Made by a program: the position numbers and the translations under genes
In this document: one piece after another, positions 1 to 13,722 of the stretch
How the letters are laid out: each line of letters opens with the position of its first letter
How positions within the stretch are numbered: the stretch's first letter is position 1
The notes under the pieces: model-generated
Database searches by the model: none
The model's input: the letters and a program-made list of their open reading frames with translations, nothing else
What the model was told of the DNA's origin: nothing
NCBI GenBank assembly: GCA_013365365.1
Contig: JABVXU010000137.1
Location: 62,001-126,000, forward strand
From: Cruorifilaria tuberocauda
Taxonomy: Eukaryota > Nematoda > Chromadorea > Rhabditida > Onchocercidae
Length of the DNA stretch: 64,000 bases
Direction of reading: 5' to 3'

Positions 1-120
1 TTCCAGTGGTTCTTTTTTTTCCTAATGCATAAGCGATCGTAATTCACTTATTGAATGGGTTTAGAATTTTTAAGTTTAATATTTCTGATAGTTTTTTAAA
101 TTTTTGTGAAAATCACTCAG

Positions 121-3100
121 GTTTCAGGAGTGGAGGTAAATTTATCCCTGGACAGATTCATCTCATTACTTTACTTCACATATTCGTTCCTTTATTTGAT
201 CGAGTTCGAAAGAAAATTTCATGCGATGATTTGAAATATGATGAAGTACCGAGTATTTTAAAGGTAATAAGAATTTTCGTAAGCGTCCTAAATAACAAAT
301 AAAAAATTGCTGGATTTTTCAGGGTATAGTTAGTGTACCATCAACTGCAGAACAACTTCCATTCATACTGTCAAATGCAAATGATATTACTCCAACTCTA
401 GAAGCTGTTCTTAATTGTGTTCGAATTATATATCAGGTATGCTAAATGTTAATTCCTATCGTTCAAGTTTATAGTTATGATTTGCAAATGGAATGCTGTT
501 GCAGGATATGTTGGAAACAGGTTCATCACTGCGTCCAGCTTTACCTGATCTTATTCGTTTGTTGCTTGATTTCACAACTTTTGCTATCCATCCACCGGTC
601 ACCAGATATAAGCCAAACACAGCTGAAAATGTTTTTGTTTATTTTGAAATTTTAGTACATATTTCGGTTTATTGCAGCAATGAATCCACATGAACTTCGC
701 TTACTGAATCATTCAAATTTATTTTATTTTGAATCAGTGATTCAGATTAACGTTTGATGAAATTCTACTTGTCATTTTGATTTTGATGTTTTGTAGAATA
801 TACAAAATTTTCTATCATTTTTGCATACAGGAGGAAGAAAAATCAATCATTTTAATTATTCTAGAAAGAAATACAAAATATGGTGCTTTTCGCGGAATTA
901 TCATTACGAACAGTTGTGGAATTCTATGCAGGTACCGCGCATTTCCAGGAAATTGTCCAGTCTACTGTATTTGTTGATATTGTTAAGGTGTGTTTTTTGT
1001 TCAGTCTCCAACACTGTTTTGATATTTAAGTACGAAGTTGACTTCAGCGAAAGATAACCAGCATTTTTATCATTTTTATCATAATGAGATCTAAGAACTG
1101 ATTAAGTACAGATCGTCTTAAGACCATCATGCCTTATATTATCGTTCAGAAGAACTGAGATTTAATTACACCGTTTAATCTGTTTGGTAGCCAGCCTGTC
1201 ACTTTTTACTCTTCTTGCTTTTTAGTTTTATTGAATATTTCATTTTATTGTTTCTTCCTGTTCTTTTATTCATTAGGCTAACATGAATTAATTTCCGAAA
1301 AGTTCTGTTCAGTGTTTGTCCCAGCCAATGGAACTGAAATACCAATGTCCTTCTCAAAGTACATGGAAAGCCGCAGCATCAGCATTTGTTACAGTTTTGC
1401 GATTAGGCCTTCCTATTGCCAGGCAGCAGTGTGAGTCTCATCTTCTAGAAAATACATTTCTAAAATCATTTGTTTATATCGAGACTATCTTGAATTAGTT
1501 GTATTTATAAATTGGATAACCTCTGCCATTTAGTATTTATTGCCCAAAAAAGTTTCTAATTTTGAAAGCAATTTGAAATAAAGCAAAGATTAGCAAGTTA
1601 TTAAATTTTCTTTGTTAGTTGATATATGAGACTTTCAGCTCGTTATTTTCACGCAATTTGGCCGGTCATTGCTGATACATTAGATCGTTTTCTGTTCAAC
1701 AATAGGTAAGATGTAATTTATACTTTACGCCTCTAAATACCTTTGTTTTACATTTTTATAGCGTGTACACAATTTTAATATTGTTGAACAACGATGCAAT
1801 ACTTGAAAAGTTTTTTTTTCTTTGCAAATTTTACTACCTGTTTCTTCATTTTTTAGTCGTCCTTCATGTCCTTTAAATGCTGATGAGCGAAAAAGACATG
1901 AATTTATCGACTGCCAGTTGATAGAATTGATCACAACTGAGGTAAAAATCTAGGTTTTATTTCCGGAATTTTTTCTAATTATAACAAATTTTTTTTCTTT
2001 GGGATGTCACATCATTTTGCTTATTAAGTTCTTCTCTTTTTATTTATAAAATAAATGTTTACTTCAGATGTTGCCTTATGCAAGCGTTTTACCAGCGGAT
2101 TTCATTCAAAAAATTATCGATATACTAAATCGTGGTTCTATAAGCACTGTGGATTCGTCTGATGTCTTTGGTATCGTTTTATTCGGGTTTGAAATTATAT
2201 AGAGATTTCGTTATTTTACGATGTGAAAATTTTCTACAAATTTGTAACCGAATGTGAATTTGGAACATTAGTTCTTATATTGTCTTAATCGATGCCCTTT
2301 GTTGGATTTTATATTCCTCAAGTAGCACTTATTGGTAAAATTTTCTTGTAGCTTTAGACACATATACACAACGAGCGGAATTATCAAAAGTATGCTTTGA
2401 AGCGTTGTTATCAATGAGTCAGAATGAGGAACAACCAGATATCGTACGAAGTACGGCACCAGCGCTTTTTCTTGGTGTAAATTATACTGGTAATTAAAAT
2501 TCGAAATCTTTGATGAAATTCGAAACAAATATGTAATGAAATCCATCAAAGCTGCATTTGAGATCAACTCAGTTCAGTTTACGGTATAATTCATGCTTTA
2601 TTGATCATGTTTCGGCCCAAGTTTCGCTGATAAAAAAATGAACAAGTTGATGTTTTAAGTTACTTGTATTGTTTTGGAAAGTGATTAGTTAAAATCTGGG
2701 TTTTTATTTTTTTAGAATCAATTACTGATGATATGAAAGGGGCAAATGAAAATGAAAAAAGAAGACAGTGTATCGCGTCATCAAGTTTAGGCACTTCCGC
2801 AATCTCATCATTGCTGGCCAGATGCAAAGAAGTATTCGTTTATCCTACCATTTTTTCATGGCTGTATATATTTTCTGTTTTGCGAAGCAAACTTTTTTCT
2901 TGTAGGTAATGTTATCGTTCGTACGTGATCAGTTGAACGCTGGCCAGTTGCGCCTTTCTCAGGAAAGAATTGTTGAAATGATGTCTGTGTTACATGCCGT
3001 GAGTACTCTTATCGACGGTCTTGTACGTCACGCGGACAATTTCAATTTAGAATTCTATACAGAACTCGTTAACCTCTATCCAATTCTTGTAGACTGTGTT

Positions 3101-3496
3101 GCAAGCACAAAAGCAGATTCCCAGGTTTGTGGCTTTGGTGCATATATTGTTTATTTATTATAATCATTTGGTCTTCATAATCATCTCTAACAATTATACT
3201 GCTGATAGTAAATTCAGGCTTTTTCGGCTGATTACAAAATATTTCCTTTTAACTTATAACTAACGGAAAAATGAATCACAGTCATTTTTCAACGTTTGCC
3301 GACTGCTGCTTCAATACCTTATTTAAACATTATCTCAAATTTTGTGTGGGTATTCTGTTTTGCATGAGAGGTCAGCTATAGAAAAATTATTGCAAAAAAA
3401 TTGTTTCAGGTGGAGCAGGCATTGATTACTGCTCTTAAATCCTATCAGATATTATTGCTCTTGAATATGCATAAATTTAATAAGGAGCGTCACTAA
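121..3496 (+). CDS. mon-2: MON2 homologue, C-terminal part (gene enters from the left)
   Basis: MON2 is a large HEAT-repeat protein related to the Arf-GEF accessory regions; it acts with Dopey proteins in endosome-to-Golgi retrieval. The visible exons give its C-terminal portion. Supported exons are 121-263, 323-436, from 505 (end near 640 uncertain), 865-987, 1313-1430, 1639-1705, 1857-1941, 2068-2170, 2352-2489, 2716-2831, 2906-3124 and 3410-3496, ending in TAA. Phases agree from 1313 onward; joins between 505 and 1313 are less certain and an exon may be missing there. Diagnostic blocks match metazoan MON2: KYQCPSQSTWKAA followed by GLPIARQQ, then the WPVIADTLDRFLF segment, a LPYASVLPADFIQKI block, SKVCFEALL, and near the end HAVSTLIDGL followed by LYPILVDC. 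The protein is helical and repetitive with no signal peptide. Donor at 2489 could instead be at 2472 in the same phase. The upstream part lies outside the window. Confidence 0.88.
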
Positions 3497-5666
3497 GTGA
3501 TTGTGATATGGAAGTAAGAGGAATGCGAAGGAATCGTTATATTGCATAACAGATACTTCGTACTGTAAATTATTGTTTTATACGGGTTGGCAAATTTAGC
3601 TGTGTTAACTTGTGTTCACTACACGCTACCATTATACCTTCACACTTTTTTGGATTTTTTTATATGATTGGAAATATATAACTGTGATACTATTTCTTGG
3701 ATTTATTTCTGGAACTTTTATCGTTAATTATCAATTAAGTTATTACTGAACTTGTTATTTATATTTTATTTATGAATTTTTATTTAACTTGGATTTGTTT
3801 CTTTAGATAGATATTTGGTCTTTCTGTTTCTCCAAAATATCATATGATAGTTTAATCAATAATATTTGAATATTATGTTGTTGAAAAGCTTCCGTTTTTT
3901 TTCTTTTTACTACTCTTCTGTGCCTGTGATCCTTGCACTTCTTTTCTTGTTACTTTAGATGTTGGCGTTATATTTAGACGGATTAACTGGACTGTTCACT
4001 TATTCATTGTGGTACGATCTTTTTCATCGTATTCATCCGGTTTTGGTTTAATTCCACCAAGTTACACTTACTGAACTATAAATTCATTTATTTTTATCAT
4101 GTTGTTGACAGGAAAATGTTATTTTTCGATTCTTTGAAGTATTTCGACCACGTTTTCTTATGTGTCTGTTCCGCTGACGAAATATTCAGGTCCTTAGATA
4201 GGGTTTTAAGCAAGTTTATATCATGTGTAAATATGTATTAGACAATGCAATTATAATGCATATTTCGGCTTAGGTAGAGGATTTCTCTAGGAATTCAACC
4301 GGTAGATGGAAAATTTGTGTATGCAGTGACGATTGCAATTATAAAGACGTTAATAATTTCGGTTCATGCAGCCATCTACAATGTAAAGTGAATATAGTTA
4401 CAAGAAATAGGTACCATATGAACAAAAACTATGTGAATGGGATCTTTTATTTAATTTTTTTGTAATATGTATCTTTATTAGTATTATGAAATTATATAAT
4501 TTATATCTGATTTCACTTGTTATTACTTCCTACACATATATAGCAGATTGTGCATAATTTAATGTATGTTTTTATTTGATGTTCTGTTGTTTGTGCATAT
4601 TTTATTATAAATTTTATTTTTGTAAAGTTGCTTGTAATATAAATTAATATTTTTCCTTGTTTTAAATTCCATTATAAATTACTGTCAATTTTCTATTTGT
4701 CCGCTTTCTTTCCATAAATATAACAGATTTTTTTTTATTTTGCCATACAAATAATTTAAATTTGAATTAAAAATAGTCTTTTTTGAATTATATGTGTTGA
4801 GGTGATGTTATTTTTTCTTCCGGAGGGAAAAAGAGTGTAGTTGAACTAGACACGTATAATTCTAAAATGTGTTGAATTTCGTGATACAGCCATCTGCGAA
4901 ATATTATTATGAGATTAGGTTTCTTATTATGGTAAATGAATTTAATTATATAAAGTCACTGGAAAATATATGGTGAGATGGTGGGCGGTAATTCCAAATT
5001 AGCTGTTTTATACAGGAGTTAATCTATAATTCAATAAGCCGAGATTTTGCAATAGAAAAAATCAAATGAATTGCCATATGTAGTCAAAGTGATTGTACAA
5101 CTACGAGTTGTAATTTAAAAATCGGAAGAAATGACCGATGATTACAAAATTAATTTAATATAATCAAATTGTCATTTACTTATATGATTTAGGTTTAACT
5201 GTTATAATTTTAGTCATATTAGTTTTATTTTAATAATAAAGTAGGAACATTTAATTCACATTTTAAAGAGTAACAGATATGATTGCTGATAACGGTAATT
5301 TTTCCATACTGATAATGCAATTTTGATATTTCGAAAGATACAATAGAGTTGGAAAATATTGACAACAGAAATGAAAACCTTCAAATGTTCAAATTTTTTT
5401 TTCTAGTTAAAAAAACAATAAAAAAAAATCTCGATAAAGATTTTTACGTCATTCATTTAAATTAAATTTCTATTCATAATTGTTTAGCGAAAAAAAAATG
5501 AAAAAATAAAATAAATCCAATATTATTTACATTTAATTGATTTTGACAAAATTATTAAGTAAATTTAGGAAACAAATGATATTAAAAGTACATTATAAAG
5601 TACTACATGAATGTTTCATAATATTAGTAACTTACAATTTTTGTGATTTAAATCGAATTCAAATTA
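3497..5666. other. Intergenic AT-rich stretch
   Basis: Between the MON2 stop and the convergent GPCR stop. The sequence is strongly AT-rich with short homopolymer runs and no reading frame with coding character. It should contain both 3' UTRs. I see no RNA gene or clear repeat. Confidence 0.5.
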
Positions 5667-8600
5667 TCATAATCCATGTATTGGTAAAAAAGTTGATGCT
5701 TCCAAACTTACTGATTCGTGTGCAACAACACTAACATTCCGTGAATGAGGTGGTAAAGAACTATCGAAACTAACGCTCAAATAGCATCTGTAAAAAAAAA
5801 AAAAAGTTTTTTTTTCTTAAGAAGTATTACTTATTACTATGTAAAAGTTTGTTACTGTAATTGCAACAAATAAATTAAATTGATTAGAAATATTTTAATG
5901 AATTAGGATAATAAATTTTAATTAACAATATACCTTGAGGAATTTGAACGTTCATTGGGAAATACATCATCTTCACTGGAAATTGACGTATATGAATCAC
6001 CTACGTCAATATCATCATCTTTAACAATAACATAGTAACCAATTAGCAATGCACTATTATTTGCCACAATTGTGGTCATTGAAAGAAATGGTTGAAGATG
6101 AGCAAATATAAGAGCCATATGAGATACTGAAATTAAATTTCAAATATATATTTTTTTGATATTGAAAAGTTAAATTTTAAAAAAAGTAAATTTTTGTTCA
6201 ATTTTATATTTTTCATTTTTTATTGTTAATAAAAAAATATTAGCAGATAACAAATTTATTCTTCTTTTTTCTCTAATCACGATTTAATATTTCAAATAAA
6301 TTTTTAGCATTTAATTTGTTAATTCTACCATGTATGTAAGTTGAATTCAATTAAAACGTTATCATTTTCACGTCTTCATCCTGATAAGGTATGGTTTTCT
6401 TTTATAGTTAAAATTTGATAAGATAGACGAATATAGCTGAAGTTGAAATTTGACTAGAATTTTTTAACAGAAGTTTAACATCCTTTCAATAAAAAAATTT
6501 TTTTTTACAAAGAAAAGATAGGATTTACAAGTGATAACACATATCACTATTGAAAGTGAATAAATACAATTTTTTTTTCAATTCTTATTTGATTTATTCA
6601 TTGTTAGTTTTTGTTAACAAATAATGGATGTGCAAAAAAATAAGACTAAATTTTAATTTTTTAAATTTATTTTTTTAAAAATCTAAGAGAAGCTTCATTA
6701 GGTAGATTCTTATATTAAGTTGATATTGGTTTCTAATTCTTTTTTCTTCTTAGAAATTCGATTTTTTTTTCTTTTTTCTTTCTTTTTTGCCTCAATCAAA
6801 TAATGAAGTCTAAATTTCGTGACGAAAGTACATCCATAAAAATAGTAAAATTCACAAATGAGATTTGAATTAAATTGATTGACTGTAAATGTAAGCATTG
6901 TAAGCAACGCTGTTGGAATTTGAACGATAAGAAAGACAATTGTAACTGCAGTGATCAAAATTCGTGATTGATCTCGAGGTGTTCGTCCAAATCGATTACT
7001 GAAAATTTTCAAAAAGTTGCCAAAAAAAAAATCCATCAAAAAAAATATAATAATTATTAAGAATAAAAAAAAAATATATGAATGAAAATTATAAAATTTA
7101 AGTGTTTTTTTTTCTCTTCTTTTTACAAATTTCAAATTATTATTGTTTAAGTTGAAATTTTACTGTTTATCATCAAAATCGATAATTGGTTCACGAATGA
7201 AACTGATATGAAGTACGAGAAGTAAAAAACCAGGAAATATAAATTGAATGAGAAAATCAGCTAATGGTAATGCAATCTTCCAAAAACGACGATTTATTAT
7301 TGTAATTAAGGTACCATCGGTAACCATACATCGACTGGCTAAGTATGGTCCTGGTTCTGTATCTAAAATATATTTTTACCTTGAAAAAAAAATTTTCTAT
7401 ACCTTTAATCACTTAGTTATCCAATTACTTTCTAGGTTATGTTAACATATTGCTTTTAAGTATTGTGTTTAACAGTTTGAATTTTATCAACGATATAATC
7501 ATTATACTATTAATATAATCATTATAATCAATAATCAATGATATAATCATTATAATCAATAATCGATGATATAATCATTATAACCGTATAATCATTATTA
7601 TTGAAATTTTTATCGTGATAAATAAATAATAATACCTGTGTGTGAATCACGGAAGAATGAGAAAGAGAAAAAAGAAAGAGGAAGAATAATATTTGACAAA
7701 CAATTCTTCCCATTTCAAATTTTATAATTTTTCATTTAAACAAAAATTTCCGTTCTTAAATTAACTTAAGTATAATTTGCCATATTCAATACCTAAACAG
7801 AATTGATAAACATCAGCACCATATTCAAAAAACCTAAGAATTCCCATTGATGCACAAATAAAAATTATTGCCCAAATAGCACGAGAAAAACGTTCCACTG
7901 TTCGTAATTTAATCGTATTCCGATGATACTGTGTTAAAAATCTATAACAATTGATTGATTGATTTTTTTTAACTGATAAGTTTCTGATAATTGATTGATA
8001 AATTTCTAGGAAAAAATCAAATAATTTTATGAAAAAAAAAATGTTTCTTTTTTTGAAATTTCAAAAAATAAGAAGAAAGATATTTGAAATTAATTAACTT
8101 TGATCATAAAAACTATTAAACATTTTAGTAAAATTAATGCATTTAACTATATTTTAGCTAATTTCACAATTGACTCAATATCTTTTTATTTTAGAAAAAA
8201 AAAATATATTATCGAATTATTGAAAATTACCTTTTCAGCTTTTATTCAGATAATTTATTTTACTTTTTAACAAATTAAGAGAAGTATTACTTTCGTTTTC
8301 TTATAAATTGAATCAGAGAAAAGAAAAATAAAAGGAAATTGTTAAATTGAAATTTTATCTCCATTCAACAGAAACCTTCCAGCAGCAAGAAGTATGCTAA
8401 ATAATGTCATCATTGTATCGATTGCATGAGGTAAAGCTTCCATTGTTGTTTGAAACATATAACACATTACCACTGATTGATTAAAGCTTCTTCAAATTCT
8501 AATAATTATTTCTGAATTCTTTTTAATTCAAATATTTCTATGATAAGTAATGATAGTAATGAGTAAGTAATGATTGAAATGATCTTTTACTATTGATCAA

Positions 8601-10044
8601 TGAAAAACGAACAATAATATTCCTAAATTTAAGAATTCTTTAAACTGCTAATATCTGGGATCAACAAAAGAATTATTTTATACCTGATACCATCACCAAT
8701 TATATAGTACCATATCGAGAAAGGTAACGGTGAAAGTAAGCTAATCCAACCACAAAACGATAACAACCATATCATTTGATATAATGGATTAGGCTAAAAA
8801 TTATATTTGCATTAATAAATTTATTTAATTTCATTCAATTATTTAATAGCTATTAAAATTAGTTCATTAAAATTTTCGAAAATCCCAGTTGTAAATTTTT
8901 CTTTTTAAATCGAAAATTATTTTTACAATAATGTTTTTATTCGATAAGCTTATCCAACCTTTTTTTTTCCCTATCAATTCATAAATAATCAAATCAGTTC
9001 GTTAAAACTTTTGTAATCAAAAAATAAATTAAAATACGACGAAATTTGTGAAACATTAAGTTGAAAGAAAAGGAAAAAAGAATAATTTCATTTTTTTTTT
9101 GAAATTTTAGCAAATTTTGACAAATAATTGTTTTCTTAATTCCTTAGCAACTTTCCGTTGCCTTCATGAATGATAAATTTAAAAACAAACAAAACGTCGA
9201 TCGCCTTCGCGTCTTTCACGTTTACCCATACCAAGAAGTACAGCACATAGAGGAGCAATCATTATGCTAACAATTAATGGATAAACAAATCCGTAAACAA
9301 CAACATGAGACCAGGAATCATTCAATCGGCTAAACATGAAACCAACATTTTGTGATGCTTTACATTTTTTTGTGGGATAATGATAAAATCGACCATCACC
9401 GCAACAGCATTCTGATGCCTGAAACGGAAAAAAAAAAACGAATCATGAATAAATTTCAAATGATTCCTTTTCTTTTAATTTTAACATTAAAAATAAATAT
9501 TTAATCAGTTTGAAAAATTACGGAAGAAAAAAAAGAAACATGTTAATTATTTCCGGTTCCGATTTTAGCACGATTCATCTCATAAATTTTCATCAACCTT
9601 CCTTTTCCTAGTTTTTTTTTCTTTAAATATTTATTGAGTAGCTTTAGGAATTAGCTTCCGTGAAAATATTCAAAAATTTCAACCATCTTAATCCATTTAT
9701 TTTGGTTGACTAGTAGTTTGAGCATTTCAATTTGCTTGCATTATCAAAATATATTGACGTAAGATTTCCTAAGATTAAATTTTCGAATACGCTTTTTATG
9801 CTTCATTGAAATATAGCTAAACAGAACATTTCATGTTTTATTTCCGGAGTAATAAATAAAAAGAAAAATGAAAATTAAAAATGGACCAATTGATCATCGG
9901 TAGCACATCGATCCGATGGTAAGATTGAAATATTATGAATTCTCAGATCAGCTTCACCATCAATCGTTATTAGTTGCATTGAAATATTTGTATGAAAAAT
10001 TCTGACTAATATGAAAGTAACTATTCCACCATTGAATAATTTTT
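5667..10044 (-). CDS. Class A neuropeptide GPCR, sex-peptide/myoinhibitory-peptide receptor-like
   Basis: A rhodopsin-family receptor for a peptide ligand at the plasma membrane. Nine exons join in phase on the minus strand: 10044-9887, 9418-9191, 8793-8691, 8472-8376, 7941-7793, 7362-7164, 6998-6832, 6126-5934 and 5787-5667 (TGA), about 471 residues. The first exon starts behind an acceptor, so the true N-terminus lies further right and was not found. An extracellular N-terminus with a Cys cluster (SECCCGDG) precedes seven hydrophobic segments: TM1 in [11 protein letters not shown]2 in [14 protein letters not shown]3 in [13 protein letters not shown]4 in [13 protein letters not shown]5 in [16 protein letters not shown]6 in [14 protein letters not shown] and TM7 in [10 protein letters not shown]. 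Cys residues at the start of TM3 (VVMCYM) and in loop 2 (SRCMV) fit the conserved disulfide. The [11 protein letters not shown] segment in TM3 and RFFEYG after TM4 resemble the SPR/DMSR group, which is why I place it there; the exact subfamily is inference. The C-tail is Ser-rich and acidic. Confidence 0.72.
7491..7602. repeat. Tandem repeat of about 28 bp in a GPCR intron
   Basis: Three to four imperfect copies of a unit like GATATAATCATTATAATC plus about 10 bp lie between the TM4 and TM5 exons of the GPCR. The unit is itself partly palindromic (ATAATCATTAT). Probably a minisatellite. Confidence 0.85.
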
Positions 10045-10280
10045 CTGATTTTTTTGTTTTTGTTTTTTTTTCTTTTGTTTTTTGTTTTTTTCACACCTTA
10101 ATACAATGATGTTAGATTTTATTGTCTGAAATTTAAATTATTCTCTGTGAATATATGTGTGAAATTCCCATTAGCAAATTCTTCTTTTCAATTCAAATAT
10201 TTAATTAATATTATGCATTATTTATGATGTATCAAAATCATGATATCATTAAAATTCTGAGAAGAACAGCAAATTGTAGA

Positions 10281-10325
10281 GAAGGCGAGAAAGAGAGAGA
10301 GAGAGAGGAGAGTGAGGGAAAGAGA
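10281..10325. repeat. GA-rich microsatellite
   Basis: A purine tract dominated by alternating GA on the plus strand. Simple sequence, no further function inferred. Confidence 0.9.
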
Positions 10326-12150
10326 ATCTACTGATAACTTACTGTCAAAAAAAGTCCAAATAGAATATTTTTTTTTTTTTTTTTAAATTGACATTAAATC
10401 CGTTGATTATCAATTTCATACATTAACTGAGTGATAAAAATGGAATCAAATATACAACTATGAATTGACTCAATCTATAACTTAATCAGTATGATAACTG
10501 TTTATATTGAATTACATTTGCTTCAGTTAAAATCAATTCAGTATTAAGAATAATAGTTAAAATTTTAATGAACTGATAAGGAGAGAGTGATAGAGAGGAA
10601 AAAAGGAAGAAAACGAAAATAAATGAGTTTATAAATGTAATGTAAAAAAAAAAATAAGGATAGGAAATGTTAAGTTAGATTATCCAGATGTTGTCAAAAA
10701 TAAATGCAGTTTTAAGAGTTCCAAAAAAAAAAAAAAACGATTCGAATATATAAATAAGTTTCGTTTGCACTTAAACTTGAAAAATGTACGATTATATGTT
10801 TTCATCAAAATAATATCAACGGCAATTGATAGTACTATTTGTAGTTCAGGAAAAAAAAAGGAAGTAGGAATGAATGTTTTTGAAATTCCCATATATAATA
10901 GTGCTCAATTACGGATGAGAAGATATCTTTCAAATTTTTATTTTTAATTTTTAAGTTTTTAAAGCGGATGAAAAAAAAAAGAAACGATAGCTAATTGCAA
11001 GTGCAATCATTCTACTACATTCAGTTTAATGAAAAATAAAAAGAGAACTTATTAGCTAAAGGTAAAGTTTATTATACAATATAGAAGTGATAACATTGAG
11101 AAGAATAATAAATTTTCGTTTTAAATCTTACTATCGTATCAAATTCAAGTATTAATTTCAATAACTCATTCATACTTGAAATGCATCAAATAAAATATCA
11201 ATATATCATGTATTACTATCCTATCCTAATCATATAATACTTTTCAAATAAGTTTTGGATTATTTAAAAAGGAAAAAATTTTTTTCAAATAATTTTTATA
11301 TGTAGCGTCAAAACAATGAATTGCTTCGAGCCGATTGTTAGCTTATATCAGGAATAAATTTAGTCTCTTCTTTTATCAGATATTTGAGTGAAATTTAATT
11401 TTGATTTTTATATGAAAGATGAAAAATATTCGATAGAATGATTAGGATGGTAATTCATTCGAATAATTTATTGGTTCATTGACCTTTTAACATGTTTATT
11501 GAATAGGCAGTGTCATAGGGTTTCGTTTGAAATGTTCATAATTCAAACTTTTGCTATGTAAGTTATAAATGGTAAGTATCGAAATATAATATTCCTGTTC
11601 TTCTAATCGATTAAACAAGTTGCAATTCATGTTCAAAAATCAAAAACAGTAACAGGAATGAAGCAAAAGTTGGAAACAATGGAAGCATTTTGAAAAGTTT
11701 TAACGAATTTGATAAAATTATTAAGATTCATCCATATGTAAATGAAAATGAAATACTGAATTTAGATTATATGAAAATTCACGCAATTAATTAAGCTGTA
11801 AACTTTAAGTGTCTTTCTTCATTTATAATCTATCAATTTATTTCTTCCTCAACCAAACAGATATTGGAAATATCAAAAATGAAAAACTTTAAGAAAAATT
11901 ATATCACTTTAATTTCCAAATATGTCCTTTTTTTTTATTTTTTCAAATACCGAAATTAGAAATGATTGGAAATTAAATTAGAAATGACATTATTTGAATA
12001 ATTAAAATTAAACCTTTCTTACTTTTTTGATATATTTTTCAGTAGCGAAAATAAAATGTGACAATTTTATGCTATTTTTGTAGCAGCAACTTATATTTAA
12101 ATGTGCATTTAAAGAAACAAAAAAGTGAAATTCACATTGTTGAAAACCGT

Positions 12151-12152
12151 GA

Positions 12153-12184
<32 letters not shown>

Positions 12185-12200
12185 AGAGAAAGAAGAGAAA
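12151..12200. repeat. GA microsatellite
   Basis: A run of about 14 GA units followed by GGGAGGGAGAGAAAG. Any frame through it encodes Arg-Glu repeats, so an apparent reading frame here is an artefact. Confidence 0.92.
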
Positions 12201-13665
12201 AATGGATGTAGCCAGAATTACGCTTCAAAGAGCAAATTTTGGAACATCACAAAAGGGAATTGCGAGTGTTAGCTAAAATCTTGCTCAGAAAATGCGAAAA
12301 GTTGTTTTACTCTTTGGTAAACAAATTCCAAATTTACTTCCTGTCTTTTCGTCTCCATTGCTTTGGTGAGTGATGGAAGAAAGGAAGTTGAAAAAAGAAA
12401 AATTGAATCATCCTATAAACTTATACAAAATAATAAGTGAATGGAAAAAAAAAATTTTTTTCTCGAAGATTATGAAATGAGTTAGAATTGCTCTTTAATT
12501 TTGTTTGAAAAAAAAATTTTTACTTCTAAATTTGAAATTTATATAGAAGAAATAAATGGATGAATTTTCGTAGTTTATAAAAAGAATATAAAATTGTTCT
12601 CGATTTATCCTAAAAAAAAAAAGGGAAAAAAGAGAAGACTACAAAGAATAGCAAGAAAAGGACAAAGTTAAGAATAAATTTCTACTGTAATTAAAGCTCT
12701 TTTTTTTTTCTACTTATGTCTTCACAAAGTTTTCCACTACAACAATTGTCAAAAATTTCATTTAGCATAACTTCTATAATATAATATTCAAAAATAGCAT
12801 GCAATCACCGTTTAGAATATTTTTTAAAAAAAAAAGTATTATTATACGAAGATTCTAAAGTTAAACTTCCAATTGAAAATTTTTACTTAAAAAAAAGTTA
12901 AAATAAATTAAATTAGAAAGGTTAAGTTGCATATTGCATAAAAGAGATTAAGCATGATTCGCATAGATTTAGCATATTTTTCAGCAAATAAATCTTGTAA
13001 TTGATTAAGCAAAGAATGTAAAAAAAAACTTTTTTCTACAGAGTTTACACAAATTATTAAAAAAAAAATTTCTTTGACCAAGAAAGATAAAATAAGTAGC
13101 CTGATACTTTCCCAAGATTTTCATTATTAGACTGTTGAAAGGATGTTAAATTATCATATCGCATATTGTTTATGCCTGTTTATTAATGCCAACCTAATAA
13201 ATCTTCCTGGCACAAAAACTTTTTACTCAATAAACCGAATAAAAAACTTAAATTTCATAGGTAAACTTCAGCAAATTTAAAAGAAAGCTTTTGATTATGC
13301 GCTTATATAAGAAAAGGAAGGATTTGAGTATTATTTACTTTGAATATTAGCTAGCAGTGTTATTTATTATCCTTGATTAAAGTTATACTTTTTGAAAAAA
13401 AAAACTTTTAATTTGTTGTTGCATGAATTCTAGTAGTGTATTCACTATTTGAATTCTATTAGTCTTATTATTCAAAAGTAAATGAAATGAATTTCTTAAT
13501 TGAATTGAAATGACAAATGATAATAATGATAATATCACAATGCTAAATATGATAATACTTATGGTAACAGGGAATTTCTATAACGCATTCCGAAATTTTT
13601 AGCAGTTATTATTTAAATTAAAACGAAAAAGGTAAAAATGTATTATATTTTCAGGAAAAAAAAGT

Positions 13666-13722
13666 TGTTTATTGTTTATTGTTCCATTATTTATTGTTTA
13701 TTTTTCCACTGTTTATTGTTTA
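13666..13722. repeat. TTTATTGTT-type tandem repeat
   Basis: Imperfect repetition of GTTTATTGTT with TTCCA interruptions. Short minisatellite in intergenic DNA. Confidence 0.8.

Noticed and set aside
6710..7135. A 141-codon minus-strand frame
   Set aside because: It reads through the TM6 exon of the GPCR into both flanking AT-rich introns; only 6832-6998 is an exon.
12058..12276. Frame with an Arg-Glu repeat
   Set aside because: Produced by the GA microsatellite at 12151-12200.
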